In this document: positions 8,461 to 16,025 of the stretch, one piece after another
Numbering within the stretch: the first letter of the stretch is position 1
Layout of the letters: every line of letters starts with the position of its first letter
Origin: an uncultured Collinsella sp.
GTDB taxonomy: Bacteria > Actinomycetota > Coriobacteriia > Coriobacteriales > Coriobacteriaceae
Assembly (NCBI GenBank): GCA_937896835.1
Contig: CALBOJ010000035.1
Span: 1 to 31,907 of the forward strand
Direction of reading: 5' to 3'
Length of the DNA: 31,907 bases
Translations under genes and position numbers: made by a program
The notes under the pieces: model-generated
The model's database searches: none
What the model was told of the DNA's origin: nothing
Seen by the model: only the letters and a program-made list of their open reading frames with translations

Positions 8461-9222
8461 ATGAAGGTATTCGATATCGTGTTTAGCCCGACCGGCGGAA
8501 CGGAAAAGGCGTCTGGCTACATTGCCAATGCGTTGGAAGGGGAAACCGTTGCTGTAGATCTGACCGATAGCGGGCTTGGTTTTCGCACGGTTGCGATGAC
8601 AAAAGAGGATGTAGCCGTGATCGCGGTACCCTCGTATGGCGGGCGAGTCCCGGCTGTGGCTGCGGAGCGCTTGGGTATGATGCGGGGAAACGGTGCGCAG
8701 GCGGTTCTGGTTTGTGTTTACGGAAACCGCGCGTATGAGGACACGCTGGTCGAGCTTGAGGATGCGGCGAAAGATGCGGGCTTTCGGGTGATCGCGGCGG
8801 TTTCTGCCATCGCCGAGCATTCTATTGTTCGCCAGTTTGCAGCCGGTCGGCCTGATGCACAGGACGCGGCGCAGCTCGCTGGGTTTGCGGATCAGATTCA
8901 GCAAAAGATGTCTGCAGGAGATGCTTCTGAGCCGGCTATTCCGGGTAATCGTCCCTATAAGAAGGCCGGGGGTACCGGCATGGTGCCTAGGGCCACAAAG
9001 GAGTGCACCGCCTGCGGGGCTTGCGTCGCAGCGTGTCCCGTTGGCGCTATCGATAAAGACGATCCCAAGCGGGTGGACAAAAAGGCCTGCATTTCCTGCA
9101 TGCGCTGCATTGCCGTATGTCCGTGGGGCGCTCGCACGGTAAATCCCGTCATGCTCTCTGCGGCTACCAAGATGTTGAGCAAAGCCTGCTCTGAGCGAAA
9201 AGAATGCGAGCTGTTTATCTAG
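8461..9222 (+). CDS. EFR1-type flavodoxin-ferredoxin protein
   Basis: The 253-residue protein fuses a flavodoxin-like FMN domain to a bacterial ferredoxin domain. The phosphate loop SPTGGTEK (9-16) is the flavodoxin signature. Two 4Fe-4S motifs follow at Cys182/185/188/192 and Cys210/213/216/220. This matches the EFR1 family of ferredoxins in anaerobes, which are electron carriers of undefined partner. The ATG at 8461 is chosen because AAAGGGGAGG lies just upstream and the flavodoxin strand begins immediately after. It is monocistronic, between the glnA terminator and its own terminator. Confidence 0.88.
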   Translation: MKVFDIVFSPTGGTEKASGYIANALEGETVAVDLTDSGLGFRTVAMTKEDVAVIAVPSYGGRVPAVAAERLGMMRGNGAQAVLVCVYGNRAYEDTLVELEDAAKDAGFRVIAAVSAIAEHSIVRQFAAGRPDAQDAAQLAGFADQIQQKMSAGDASEPAIPGNRPYKKAGGTGMVPRATKECTACGACVAACPVGAIDKDDPKRVDKKACISCMRCIAVCPWGARTVNPVMLSAATKMLSKACSERKECELFI

Positions 9223-9265
9223 CGCAAGGGCGTTGAGTACTTTTCGTCTTATAACGGCAAAAAGA

Positions 9266-9308
9266 ACGAACCCGTCGGACCTTACATCCGGCGGGTTCGT
9301 ACATTTTT
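9266..9308 (+). terminator. Terminator hairpin after the EFR1 gene
   Basis: The arms 9266-9279 and 9287-9300 (ACGAACCCGTCGGA and its near-complement) form a 14-bp stem with one wobble and a 7-base loop. ACATTTTT follows on the plus strand. T-rich sequence also follows on the minus strand, so it may work in both directions. Confidence 0.85.
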
Positions 9309-9312
9309 GAGT

Positions 9313-9460
9313 TGGTGCCCCCAGCGGGATGTCCGCGTGCGGCTGGCGCCGCCCGCTTCCGCTGCGTCGCTCCGCTCCTTGCGTGCTGTGCTGGAAAACG
9401 CTCCGCGTTTCCTCAGCTCCGCACCCTGTCGGGTTCGAATCCCGGCGTATGGGTAGCAAA
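9313..9460. repeat. tRNA-derived remnant with a copy of the tRNA-Glu 3' end
   Basis: Bases 9313-9330 are identical to 9501-9518, the 3' end of the adjacent tRNA-Glu including the encoded CCA, in the same orientation. Read leftward, the preceding bases look like a degraded T-arm (GCGG-ACA-TCCCGC). About 100 bp further on, GTCGGGTTCGAATCCCGGC (9429-9447) looks like a tRNA T-arm in the opposite orientation, without a matching acceptor stem. No complete second tRNA can be folded. It may be an old attachment-site duplication or a tRNA pseudogene. Confidence 0.5.
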
Positions 9461-9489
9461 AAGCCCGCCACCGAATTGGTAACGGGCTT
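9456..9489 (-). terminator. Terminator of tRNA-Glu
   Basis: Read leftward, AAGCCCGTTACC (9478-9489) pairs with GGTGGCGGGCTT (9461-9472) with two G-T wobbles and a 5-base loop, followed by TTTTTGC. It lies 11 bases past the tRNA 3' end. Confidence 0.88.
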
Positions 9490-9500
9490 CTCAGATTCTG

Positions 9501-9577
9501 TGGTGCCCCCAGCGGGATTCGAACCCGCGATATCCACCTTGAAAGGGTGGCGTCCTTGGCCGCTAGACGATGGGGAC
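9501..9577 (-). tRNA. tRNA-Glu (anticodon TTC)
   Basis: The cloverleaf is clear on the minus strand. The acceptor GTCCCCA pairs with TGGGGGC. The anticodon stem CCACC/GGTGG holds the loop CTTTCAA with anticodon TTC. The T-arm is GCGGGTTCGAATCCCGC. CCA is encoded (plus strand 9501-9503). The D-arm contains CTAGCGGCC. Confidence 0.97.
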
Positions 9578-9587
9578 AGCGGGAAAG

Positions 9588-9593
9588 AGTATA
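9588..9593 (-). promoter_or_regulatory. -10 element of tRNA-Glu
   Basis: TATACT on the minus strand sits 10 bp upstream of the mature tRNA 5' end. No clear -35 is seen at 16-18 bp, though the region is A-rich. Confidence 0.5.
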
Positions 9594-9678
9594 GCAGACT
9601 TTTTTGCCGGCGCGTATATCGTTGGTAAACTGGAAAACCACCACACAGGAGCCGACTCTCTATCCCGATCTTCAAACA

Positions 9679-9818
9679 CCTCAACCTGTAACATCTGGGC
9701 GGGCAAATCGGCTCTATGTGTTACAGATCGAGACAAACGGCGGGCGTCGGGACGAACATCTCAATCTGTAACAGTAAGACGACTTTCAACGGTCTAGATG
9801 TTACAGATCGAGACAAAC
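9679..9818. repeat. Two 80-bp-spaced dyad units with TGTTACAG arms
   Basis: Four copies of a motif around TGTTACAGATYGAGA occur in alternating orientation: minus at 9681-9693, plus at 9717-9738, minus at 9755-9773 and plus at 9796-9818. The ctgtaa/ttacag cores start at 9686, 9721, 9766 and 9801. The cluster is therefore two units offset by exactly 80 bp, each with inverted arms 35 bp apart and an unrelated spacer of constant length. The plus copies share ACAGATCGAGACAAAC. No protein-coding or RNA gene was recognised here. Confidence 0.7.
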
Positions 9819-9832
9819 TGCTGGGACGGTTC

Positions 9833-9869
9833 AAAACCACCACAAAGGTGCCTGTCCCCTTTGTGGTGG
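9833..9869 (-). terminator. Terminator-like hairpin after murT-gatD
   Basis: CCACCACAAAGG (9837-9848) and CCTTTGTGGTGG (9858-9869) form a perfect 12-bp stem with the 9-base loop TGCCTGTCC. Read leftward it begins 6 bases after the gatD stop and is followed by TTTT, so it can terminate that operon. Its loop resembles other hairpins in the window. Confidence 0.7.
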
Positions 9870-9875
9870 CGGGCG

Positions 9876-12053
9876 TTAGGGGAGGAGCTTCATCGCGGCG
9901 TCGTGGGCGGCGTGCTCGTAGGTGTCGTCGAGGGGTTTGAGCGGCAGCAGAGCGTTGGCCTGCGCGTCGCCACGGCGCTCGAGGGCGTGGACGATGAGCC
10001 AGTCGGCGAGCTCGGGGTTCTTGGGCAGTGCCGGTCCGTGTAGGTACGTGCCGATGACGCCCTTGTAGATGAGACCCTCAAAGCCATCGTCGCCGTTGTT
10101 ACCGGTGCCCGTGACGACAGACGTTCCGAGCGGCGTGGCATCGGCGTCCAAAAGCGTGCGCCCGCCGTGGTTCTCGAATCCCACAAAGGGCTCGGGTGCC
10201 AGGTCGGTTTTGACGGCGACGTTGCCGATCAGGCGGTCGGAGCCGCGCACAGTCTCGGCGGCAATGACGCCCAGACCCTCAATGCGATCGTCGCCCATGT
10301 AGTACGAACGGCCGAGCAGCTGATAGCTGCCACAGATGGCAAGCAGTGTGCCGCCATCCTCAACATAGGCCGCGACCTTGTCTTTTTGAGCGAGCAGCTC
10401 GTGTGCCACAGCCAACTGGTCGCGATCGGAGCCGCCGCCCATCATGACGATATCGGCGTCGGTCAGGTCGAGCACCTCGCCCATGTGGACCTCGTCCACG
10501 CGCACGGGAATGCCGCGCCAGGCGCAGCGGCGTTCGAGCGCGATAACGTTGCCGCCGTCGCCATAGAGGTTGAGCGCATCGGGATACAGGTAGACGATGC
10601 GCAACGGGCGCGAAAGCTCGACCGGCGCGACGGCGGAAGGGATGGCGTTGCCATCGGCGCGGGCCACGGCGCGTCCGGCAACAACGTCGGCGGTGGCGCC
10701 CTTAAGCTCGTCGAGCTCCTTGACCAGCGGCGGGAAGGCCGTGTAGTTAGCGACAGCGTAGAAAGTGTTGCCGGCAGCCTCGTCTGCCACGGTGCCAATT
10801 GCCTGCGCGACGTCCGAGATAATTGCGGCATTGATGCCGGCGTACTTGAGACGTACCTGCATATCGTGTGCACGCGTGCCGCCGGCAAAGGCGACAAGCC
10901 CTGGGGTATCGGCGATGCGCTCGAAGTCGACGTCGTAGATCCAGGAGACATCGTGGCCGTCGGCACTGTTGTCGTTCAGGAAGAAAGCGCAGAGCCTGCC
11001 GCCTGCCGTTTTAATAGACTGGATCTGGCGATCGAAGCCCACGGGATTCTTGGCCAGGTTTGCCTCGACGGTACGGCCGGCGATCTCCCAGCGGCCCATG
11101 CGTCCGCCGGCGGGCACGTAGGCATCGAGCGTGGGCTGCAGGTGCGCCGTATCCACGCCTAACTCATGTGCGGCAAAGAATGCGGCGGCAACGTTGTAGA
11201 CCATGTACAGGCCGTTGTAGCGCGTGGCGATGTGCGCGGCTGGTGCGTTGGAATCAGATCCAAACACCAGGTCAAAACCATAGCCATCGCGACTGAGCTC
11301 CACATTCGTTACGCGGCGGACCAGTGCGGGGCGTGCCCAACCGCACGAGGGGCAATGGTAGGCGCCGAGTTGACCATACTGTACGTAGTCGTACTCCAAC
11401 GGGGCGTTGCACTGCGAGCAAAAACGCGAGTCGCTGATGCGGTCAGACTCGGTGTCGGTGGCGCCATCGATGCCAAAGGCAATACTCGCGTTGGGAACGC
11501 GCGCGGCAATCGAGGCGCACAGCGGGTCATCGGCGTTGTAGATGAGTGTCGTTGCCGGCGAAAGCTCCAGCGCGTGGGCGATGACCTCTTGGGTGTGATC
11601 GATCTCGCCATAGCGATCTAGCTGGTCACGGAACAGGTTGAGCAGCACGAAGTACGTCGGCTTGAGCTTGGGCAGGACGCGCACGGTGTAGAGTTCGTCG
11701 CACTCAAAGACGCCTACGCGCTTGCCGCTGCCGGCACGCTTGAGGCCGCTGCGCGCCTCGAGCAGTGCGCCCACCACGCCCGGCTCCATGTTGTTGCCGG
11801 CGCGGTTGCATACCACGGTGGCGCCGCTGGCGGCAACGGCGTCGGCGATCAGGTTCGAAGTGGTGGTCTTACCGTTGGTGCCGGTGATCACCACGCTGCG
11901 GTCGACAAGGCCCGCGAGGTCGCTCAGCAGCTTGGGGTTGATCTTCATGGCGATGCGGCCGGGGAGTACGCCGCCCTGGCGCTTAAGGACGGAGCGCAGC
12001 CCCCAGCGGGCGATATCGCTCGAGGTGCAGGCGAGAGATGAGCGGAGGTTCAT
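9876..12053 (-). CDS. Fused lipid II isoglutaminyl synthase MurT-GatD
   Basis: MurT and GatD normally form a two-subunit enzyme that amidates the alpha-carboxyl of D-Glu in lipid II to D-isoglutamine. Here both lie in one 725-residue frame. The MurT part (about 1-445) has the Mur ligase P-loop GTNGKTTT (58-65), a zinc ribbon with Cys212/215/234/237, and DNSADGHDVSWIYDVDFE near 361-378. A linker (about 446-482) leads to the GatD class I glutamine amidotransferase. GatD carries nucleophile Cys574 in LLAICGSYQLLG and His672 in GTYLHGPAL. No frame break or internal stop is visible. The start follows TAGGAA eight bases upstream. It is the last gene of an operon with two TPR-like genes, 45 bp after the second. 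Confidence 0.93.
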   Translation of the reverse strand: MNLRSSLACTSSDIARWGLRSVLKRQGGVLPGRIAMKINPKLLSDLAGLVDRSVVITGTNGKTTTSNLIADAVAASGATVVCNRAGNNMEPGVVGALLEARSGLKRAGSGKRVGVFECDELYTVRVLPKLKPTYFVLLNLFRDQLDRYGEIDHTQEVIAHALELSPATTLIYNADDPLCASIAARVPNASIAFGIDGATDTESDRISDSRFCSQCNAPLEYDYVQYGQLGAYHCPSCGWARPALVRRVTNVELSRDGYGFDLVFGSDSNAPAAHIATRYNGLYMVYNVAAAFFAAHELGVDTAHLQPTLDAYVPAGGRMGRWEIAGRTVEANLAKNPVGFDRQIQSIKTAGGRLCAFFLNDNSADGHDVSWIYDVDFERIADTPGLVAFAGGTRAHDMQVRLKYAGINAAIISDVAQAIGTVADEAAGNTFYAVANYTAFPPLVKELDELKGATADVVAGRAVARADGNAIPSAVAPVELSRPLRIVYLYPDALNLYGDGGNVIALERRCAWRGIPVRVDEVHMGEVLDLTDADIVMMGGGSDRDQLAVAHELLAQKDKVAAYVEDGGTLLAICGSYQLLGRSYYMGDDRIEGLGVIAAETVRGSDRLIGNVAVKTDLAPEPFVGFENHGGRTLLDADATPLGTSVVTGTGNNGDDGFEGLIYKGVIGTYLHGPALPKNPELADWLIVHALERRGDAQANALLPLKPLDDTYEHAAHDAAMKLLP

Positions 12054-12098
12054 GAAACCGTTCCTAACGTAAACGACATGGTCGGGTTGAGTGCATCA

Positions 12099-13142
12099 CT
12101 AAAATCCGTAGCGGCGCGCAAATTCCTGGGCAAGCTGCGACACGTCTTCGCAGGCATTGGCCCAGGGGGCAAAGTCGGGAGTGTCCGAGATGATGCCGTC
12201 GGCTTCCCAAACTGCTTGGTGCGAAAGGTCCCAGGGATCGTGTGGCTCGGGCCGGCAGGGAAGGTATGGCGTCTGATACATGGGGTTCAGCAAAAAGAAC
12301 GCGCCACCCTCGCAGCGGTTGGCAAACTCGCGCAGGGCGCGTGTCGCCGGACGCATCTTGTTTGTTTTGAACAGCAGAATCGTACGGGCGAGCAGGTACC
12401 AGGGAGAGTTCTCGAGGGCATCGGCCCCCATCTGCTCCTCGAGCTGGTGGGCCAAGGCAAAAAAGTCGTCCTGGTCTTCCAGGCGTGCGAGGGCAAGCAG
12501 TACGGTGCCGGCGGCACGGGTGGGATAGCCTTCTGCCTTAAGGGCGCGTCGGGCATAGTTGGCGGCAGCGCGGTAGCGGGCACTCGCCATGCACAGCTGC
12601 GAGATGGCCTCGAGCGTGTGGAGCCACCCGATAAGAGCCGGCTCGCTTACGGTGAGATCGGCCGCCGTCACGCCGTCCGTCAAAACCTTGTTGGCCCAGT
12701 AGTGTGGGGCCTCCATGTCGAACCCGGGCACGCTTTGCCGCAGGTAATCGGCCGTGGTCGCCTCGAGTTTCATCAGGTCGCCCAGGCAGGCATCGACGGG
12801 CGTGTCCGCCAGGATGATGGCGAGCAGCTGGGCATCGAGGACATACGCATCGACGCGGACGATCTTGAGCAACTCATCGCGCATATCGTCGAACAGGCGG
12901 TTGCGCGTCTGCTCAAACTCCTCGTCACTGCCCATGTCCTCGATGCGATGGAGCTCGTCGAGCAGGTGGCGATGAACTCCGGCATAGGACAGCAGCGCCT
13001 GGGCATGCTCGGTCTGCGCATACTTATGAGGGTTGACGCTCACGTCGTTATGGACAAGCTCGCGTGCTGCATCGGTGAGCTCGGGGTGCGACGCAACGTA
13101 GGCGCGCTCCAGGTAGGCGGGGATGTAGACGCTCGGATCCAT
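12099..13142 (-). CDS. TPR-like protein of unknown function (second of pair)
   Basis: The 347-residue protein is almost entirely helical in appearance. It has TPR-type helix pairs, for example YRAAANYARRALKAEGYPTRAAG near the middle. No signal peptide, membrane segment or catalytic motif was seen. Its start codon overlaps the stop of the preceding gene as TAATG, so translation is probably coupled. The middle and C-terminal parts resemble the upstream protein in pattern (ALIGWLHTLEAIS...SARY and SPWYLLARTILLF against YLRWLAALASRAL...GRY and DPWTLIALMSAAW), suggesting an old tandem duplication. It sits 45 bp before murT-gatD, which suggests but does not prove a cell-envelope link. Confidence 0.75.
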   Translation of the reverse strand: MDPSVYIPAYLERAYVASHPELTDAARELVHNDVSVNPHKYAQTEHAQALLSYAGVHRHLLDELHRIEDMGSDEEFEQTRNRLFDDMRDELLKIVRVDAYVLDAQLLAIILADTPVDACLGDLMKLEATTADYLRQSVPGFDMEAPHYWANKVLTDGVTAADLTVSEPALIGWLHTLEAISQLCMASARYRAAANYARRALKAEGYPTRAAGTVLLALARLEDQDDFFALAHQLEEQMGADALENSPWYLLARTILLFKTNKMRPATRALREFANRCEGGAFFLLNPMYQTPYLPCRPEPHDPWDLSHQAVWEADGIISDTPDFAPWANACEDVSQLAQEFARRYGF

Positions 13143-14218
13143 TAGAGGTCCCCTCCCTTAAACGGCAAGCCCTGCTCGGCCGCCCGCAGGATGTGCTCAT
13201 CGATCTGGGAGCGCACGATATCGTTGGTGGCGACCCAGGCGGCAAAGCTGGCGTTGTCGGGGGCGCCCAAGCCCTCCTGCAGTACCGGCGTCGCCTCGGA
13301 CAGCGCAAGGACAAGCTCGTCGGTGGAGCCCACGCCCACGTTGACGCGGGCATAGACGCCATCGGGAAACTCGGTTTGGAAGTAGAGTGCCTCGGCTGCG
13401 TGCGGGCACGAGCGTGCAAGGATGCGCAAGTAGTGCTCGGCGTCCTCGTAGTCCAGCTCGCGCCAGGCTGCGCTCATCAGCGCGATGAGCGTCCATGGGT
13501 CCAAGTCGCGCTCCGCGTCCTTGGGACGACGGCGCAGCGGCGTGTTGGCGAGATAGGGGACGGAGTGGGCAGAGCGAAAGCGCTTGAGCTCCTCGGCGGG
13601 GTATTCGAGCTTCGCCATGGCGAGCATCGCGGTGTGGCGGACGCCGGCCGGATCGTTAGGGGCAAAGTCGAGGCTGCGGTTTGCGGCTTCGAGCGACATG
13701 CGATAGCGGCCGCTAATGAGGGCGCGCGACGCAAGGGCAGCAAGCCAGCGCAGGTAGGGGCGGCGCATAAGGTCGCCTGCGGCCTCGCGCTCGTAGGGGT
13801 CCTGCGCCGAGGCGATCTTGAGCGCCAGATCATGCTCGACTTCATCGCGCTTGGATACCAAGTACTGTACGTACTCCTCGTTGGAGTTGGCGGTGAGGGC
13901 GGTCAGCATGCGCTGAGCGTCCCAGTTGGCGGGATCGAGCTCGGCCGCCTCGCGAAGCATGTTCTCGGCAGCGGCCTCTTCTTGCTCTGCCTGGATATCG
14001 TCAGGGATAAAGGGAATGCGGTAGTCGACAGCCTCGACCACCTTGGCAATGAGGTGCCCGGCGCGGTCGCGGTCGTGCACGATGAGCGGCGCGGGGTTGC
14101 GGGTGAATTGTTCCATCAGACGTTCTACGGCGGTGCCGTCGGTGAGCGGGATATTGTCGCGGCGCAAGGCCTCAAGAACGAGGCGATGGCAATCCTCTTG
14201 AATGGGATCGAATGCCAT
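13142..14218 (-). CDS. TPR-like protein of unknown function (first of pair)
   Basis: The 358-residue protein starts MAFDPIQEDCHRLVLEAL. The ATG at 14216-14218 follows AAAGGAGG, so ten codons of open frame further upstream are rejected. It consists of predicted helices with TPR-like motifs, such as AAAENMLREAAELDPANWDAQRM and GRYRMSLEAANRSLDFAPNDPAG. There is no signal peptide or transmembrane segment. It overlaps the start of the next, similar gene by one base and heads the apparent operon ending in murT-gatD. No enzymatic motif was recognised; a scaffold or protein-interaction role is the simplest guess. Confidence 0.75.
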   Translation of the reverse strand: MAFDPIQEDCHRLVLEALRRDNIPLTDGTAVERLMEQFTRNPAPLIVHDRDRAGHLIAKVVEAVDYRIPFIPDDIQAEQEEAAAENMLREAAELDPANWDAQRMLTALTANSNEEYVQYLVSKRDEVEHDLALKIASAQDPYEREAAGDLMRRPYLRWLAALASRALISGRYRMSLEAANRSLDFAPNDPAGVRHTAMLAMAKLEYPAEELKRFRSAHSVPYLANTPLRRRPKDAERDLDPWTLIALMSAAWRELDYEDAEHYLRILARSCPHAAEALYFQTEFPDGVYARVNVGVGSTDELVLALSEATPVLQEGLGAPDNASFAAWVATNDIVRSQIDEHILRAAEQGLPFKGGDL

Positions 14219-14718
14219 GGGGCCTCCTTTGCTGCGGTTAGGGTTCAAATGTCTCTATATAAGCTTCTAGTTTACCCGCATGTGGCACACCGGGGGTGCC
14301 GCACTTGGACTTGCACCTTTGCACCACGAAGACGGATGTCGCACAAATGTCGACACCTTGGACGACCGAGTGGTATCACGGTGCCGCAAACGGTCGATTT
14401 TTGGCGGCGAACGGGGCGCATTTTGGAGGGGCACCGTCCTGCCCGGGATATGTGGTCAACCTTGATAAAACGTTTGCCCAGCTTGGGAGTATGAATGCCC
14501 CACAAGGGTCTTCAGGGATAGAAAAAACGTTTCATCATTGTCGGCTTTAGGTGAATAACTGACCAACCAGAACGGTAAAATAGTGTTTGTCTGAGCGTTG
14601 AGACGTTTAGACATCGCGCATTGTCATCGCCGGCAACGCGCAAAACGGTCCTAACGGAGCCAATTGGGTGCTCCGTTATATACACAAGTCTAAGAGGGGC
14701 TTGTTTAGGAGGCACAGT
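14219..14718. other. 500-bp divergent intergenic region
   Basis: It separates the leftward TPR/murT-gatD operon from the rightward alcohol dehydrogenase. A leftward TATATA (about 14253-14258) could be a -10 for the operon. An imperfect 8-bp inverted repeat (14281-14288/14296-14303) lies beside it. Rightward, TAAAAT near 14576 is a possible -10 without a good -35. Three short ACGTTT-containing stretches (near 14469, 14527 and 14602) recur. The only strong structure is the hairpin at 14652-14678. No credible gene was found. Confidence 0.4.
14652..14678 (+). promoter_or_regulatory. Leader hairpin before the iron alcohol dehydrogenase
   Basis: TAACGGAGC (14652-14660) and GCTCCGTTA (14670-14678) form a perfect 9-bp stem with a 9-base loop. 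It ends 40 bases before the start codon and has no T-tract. It could be an operator or a leader structure. Confidence 0.45.
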
Positions 14719-15942
14719 ATGGGACGTTTTACCAATCCTCGCGATCTGTACTTTGGTGAGGGCGCTCGCCACGAGGTGAAGAACCTCAAGGGCAAGAAGG
14801 CCATCATCGTTTCTGGCGGCAGCTCTATGCGCCGTGGCGGGTTCTTGCAGGACGTTGAGGCCGACCTTAAGGAAGGCGGTTTCGAGGTCAAGCTGTTCGA
14901 GGGCGTCGAGTCCGATCCGTCCATCGAGACGGTCATGAAGGGCGCCGAGGCCATGCGCGAGTTCGAGCCCGACTGGATTATCGCCATCGGCGGCGGCTCG
15001 CCCATCGATGCCGCTAAGGCCATGTGGGTCTTCTACGAGTATCCCGAGGAGTCCTTCGATAACATCATCCAGCCGTTCAGCTTCCCTGAGCTGCGTCAGA
15101 AGGCTCACTTCTGCGCCATCTCCTCTACCTCCGGTACCGCTACCGAGGTCACTGCCTTCTCCGTCATTACCGACTACGCCAAGGGCATCAAGTACCCGCT
15201 GGCCGACTTCAACATCACCCCTGATGTCGCCATCGTCGACCCCGAGCTCACCTACACCATGCCCGCCAAGCTGTGCGCTCACACCGGCATGGACGCTCTG
15301 ACCCACTGCATGGAGGCCTACGTTTCCACCTGCGCTTCCATGTTCACCGACGCCAACGCTCTGCACGGCATCCGCGAGATCGTCGAGTGGCTGCCCAAGT
15401 CCTATGCTGGCGACCATGAGGCCCGTCAGCACATGCACGAGGCTCAGTGCATCGCCGGTATCGCCTTCTCCTCGGGCCTGCTCGGCATCGTTCACTCCAT
15501 GGCTCACAAGACCGGTGCTGCCTTCGAGAACGGCCACATCATCCACGGTGCTGCTAACGCCATGTACCTGGGCAAGGTCATCCAGTGGAACTCCAAGGAT
15601 CCCCGTGCTGCCGAGCGTTATGCTTACGTGGCCAAGGAGATCCTGCACCTTCCCGGCGAGACCAACGAGGAGCTCATCGCCGCGCTCGTCCAGAAGATTC
15701 GCGACCTCAACGACCAGCTCAACATTCCGCAGTCCATCAAGGATTACGCGAATGGTGGCGTGAAGGTCGACGCCGAGAACCCGCAGATGGTCTCCGAGGA
15801 GGAGTTCCTCGCCAAGCTTCCCGAGATCGCCGCGAACGCCGAGACCGACGCCTGCACGCCCGAGAACCCGCGTGAGACCAAGGCTGCCGACTTCGAGAAG
15901 ATTCTCAAGGCCTGCTACTACGACACCGACATCGATTTCTAA
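14719..15942 (+). CDS. Iron-containing alcohol dehydrogenase
   Basis: The 407-residue protein belongs to the group III (iron-type) NAD(P)-dependent alcohol dehydrogenases that reduce aldehydes in fermentation. Visible features are the nucleotide motif GGGSPIDAAK (91-100), TSGTATEVTAFSVITD (138-152), metal ligands Asp192 and His196 in GMDALTH, and further candidate ligands His259/His263 (HSMAHKTG) and His276 (IIHGAANA). The ATG at 14719 follows AGGAGG and gives the family N-terminus; an upstream in-frame ATG lies inside the leader hairpin. Codon use is highly optimised, suggesting abundant expression. The precise substrate cannot be read from sequence; butanol/ethanol-type or 1,3-propanediol dehydrogenase activities are possible. 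Confidence 0.9.
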   Translation: MGRFTNPRDLYFGEGARHEVKNLKGKKAIIVSGGSSMRRGGFLQDVEADLKEGGFEVKLFEGVESDPSIETVMKGAEAMREFEPDWIIAIGGGSPIDAAKAMWVFYEYPEESFDNIIQPFSFPELRQKAHFCAISSTSGTATEVTAFSVITDYAKGIKYPLADFNITPDVAIVDPELTYTMPAKLCAHTGMDALTHCMEAYVSTCASMFTDANALHGIREIVEWLPKSYAGDHEARQHMHEAQCIAGIAFSSGLLGIVHSMAHKTGAAFENGHIIHGAANAMYLGKVIQWNSKDPRAAERYAYVAKEILHLPGETNEELIAALVQKIRDLNDQLNIPQSIKDYANGGVKVDAENPQMVSEEEFLAKLPEIAANAETDACTPENPRETKAADFEKILKACYYDTDIDF

Positions 15943-15963
15943 TCGACTCTTGTTATCGTAACG

Positions 15964-16003
15964 AGGGGCTCCGCACGTATCTGTACGGAGCCCCTTTCTT
16001 TTT
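15964..16003 (+). terminator. Terminator of the iron alcohol dehydrogenase
   Basis: AGGGGCTCCG (15964-15973) pairs perfectly with CGGAGCCCCT (15986-15995) over a 12-base loop, followed by TTCTTTTTT. It begins 21 bases after the stop codon. Confidence 0.93.
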
Positions 16004-16025
16004 TATTTTAGAGAATGGGATAGTT

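Noticed and set aside
9329..9628. Open frames across the tRNA-Glu region giving peptides such as VPPAGFEPAISTLKG
   Set aside because: This is the well-known spurious translation of a tRNA complement, not a protein gene.
9679..9818. Possible mini CRISPR array
   Set aside because: Repeats alternate in orientation, are only about 15-23 bp and lie at 35/45-bp steps; no cas genes are present.
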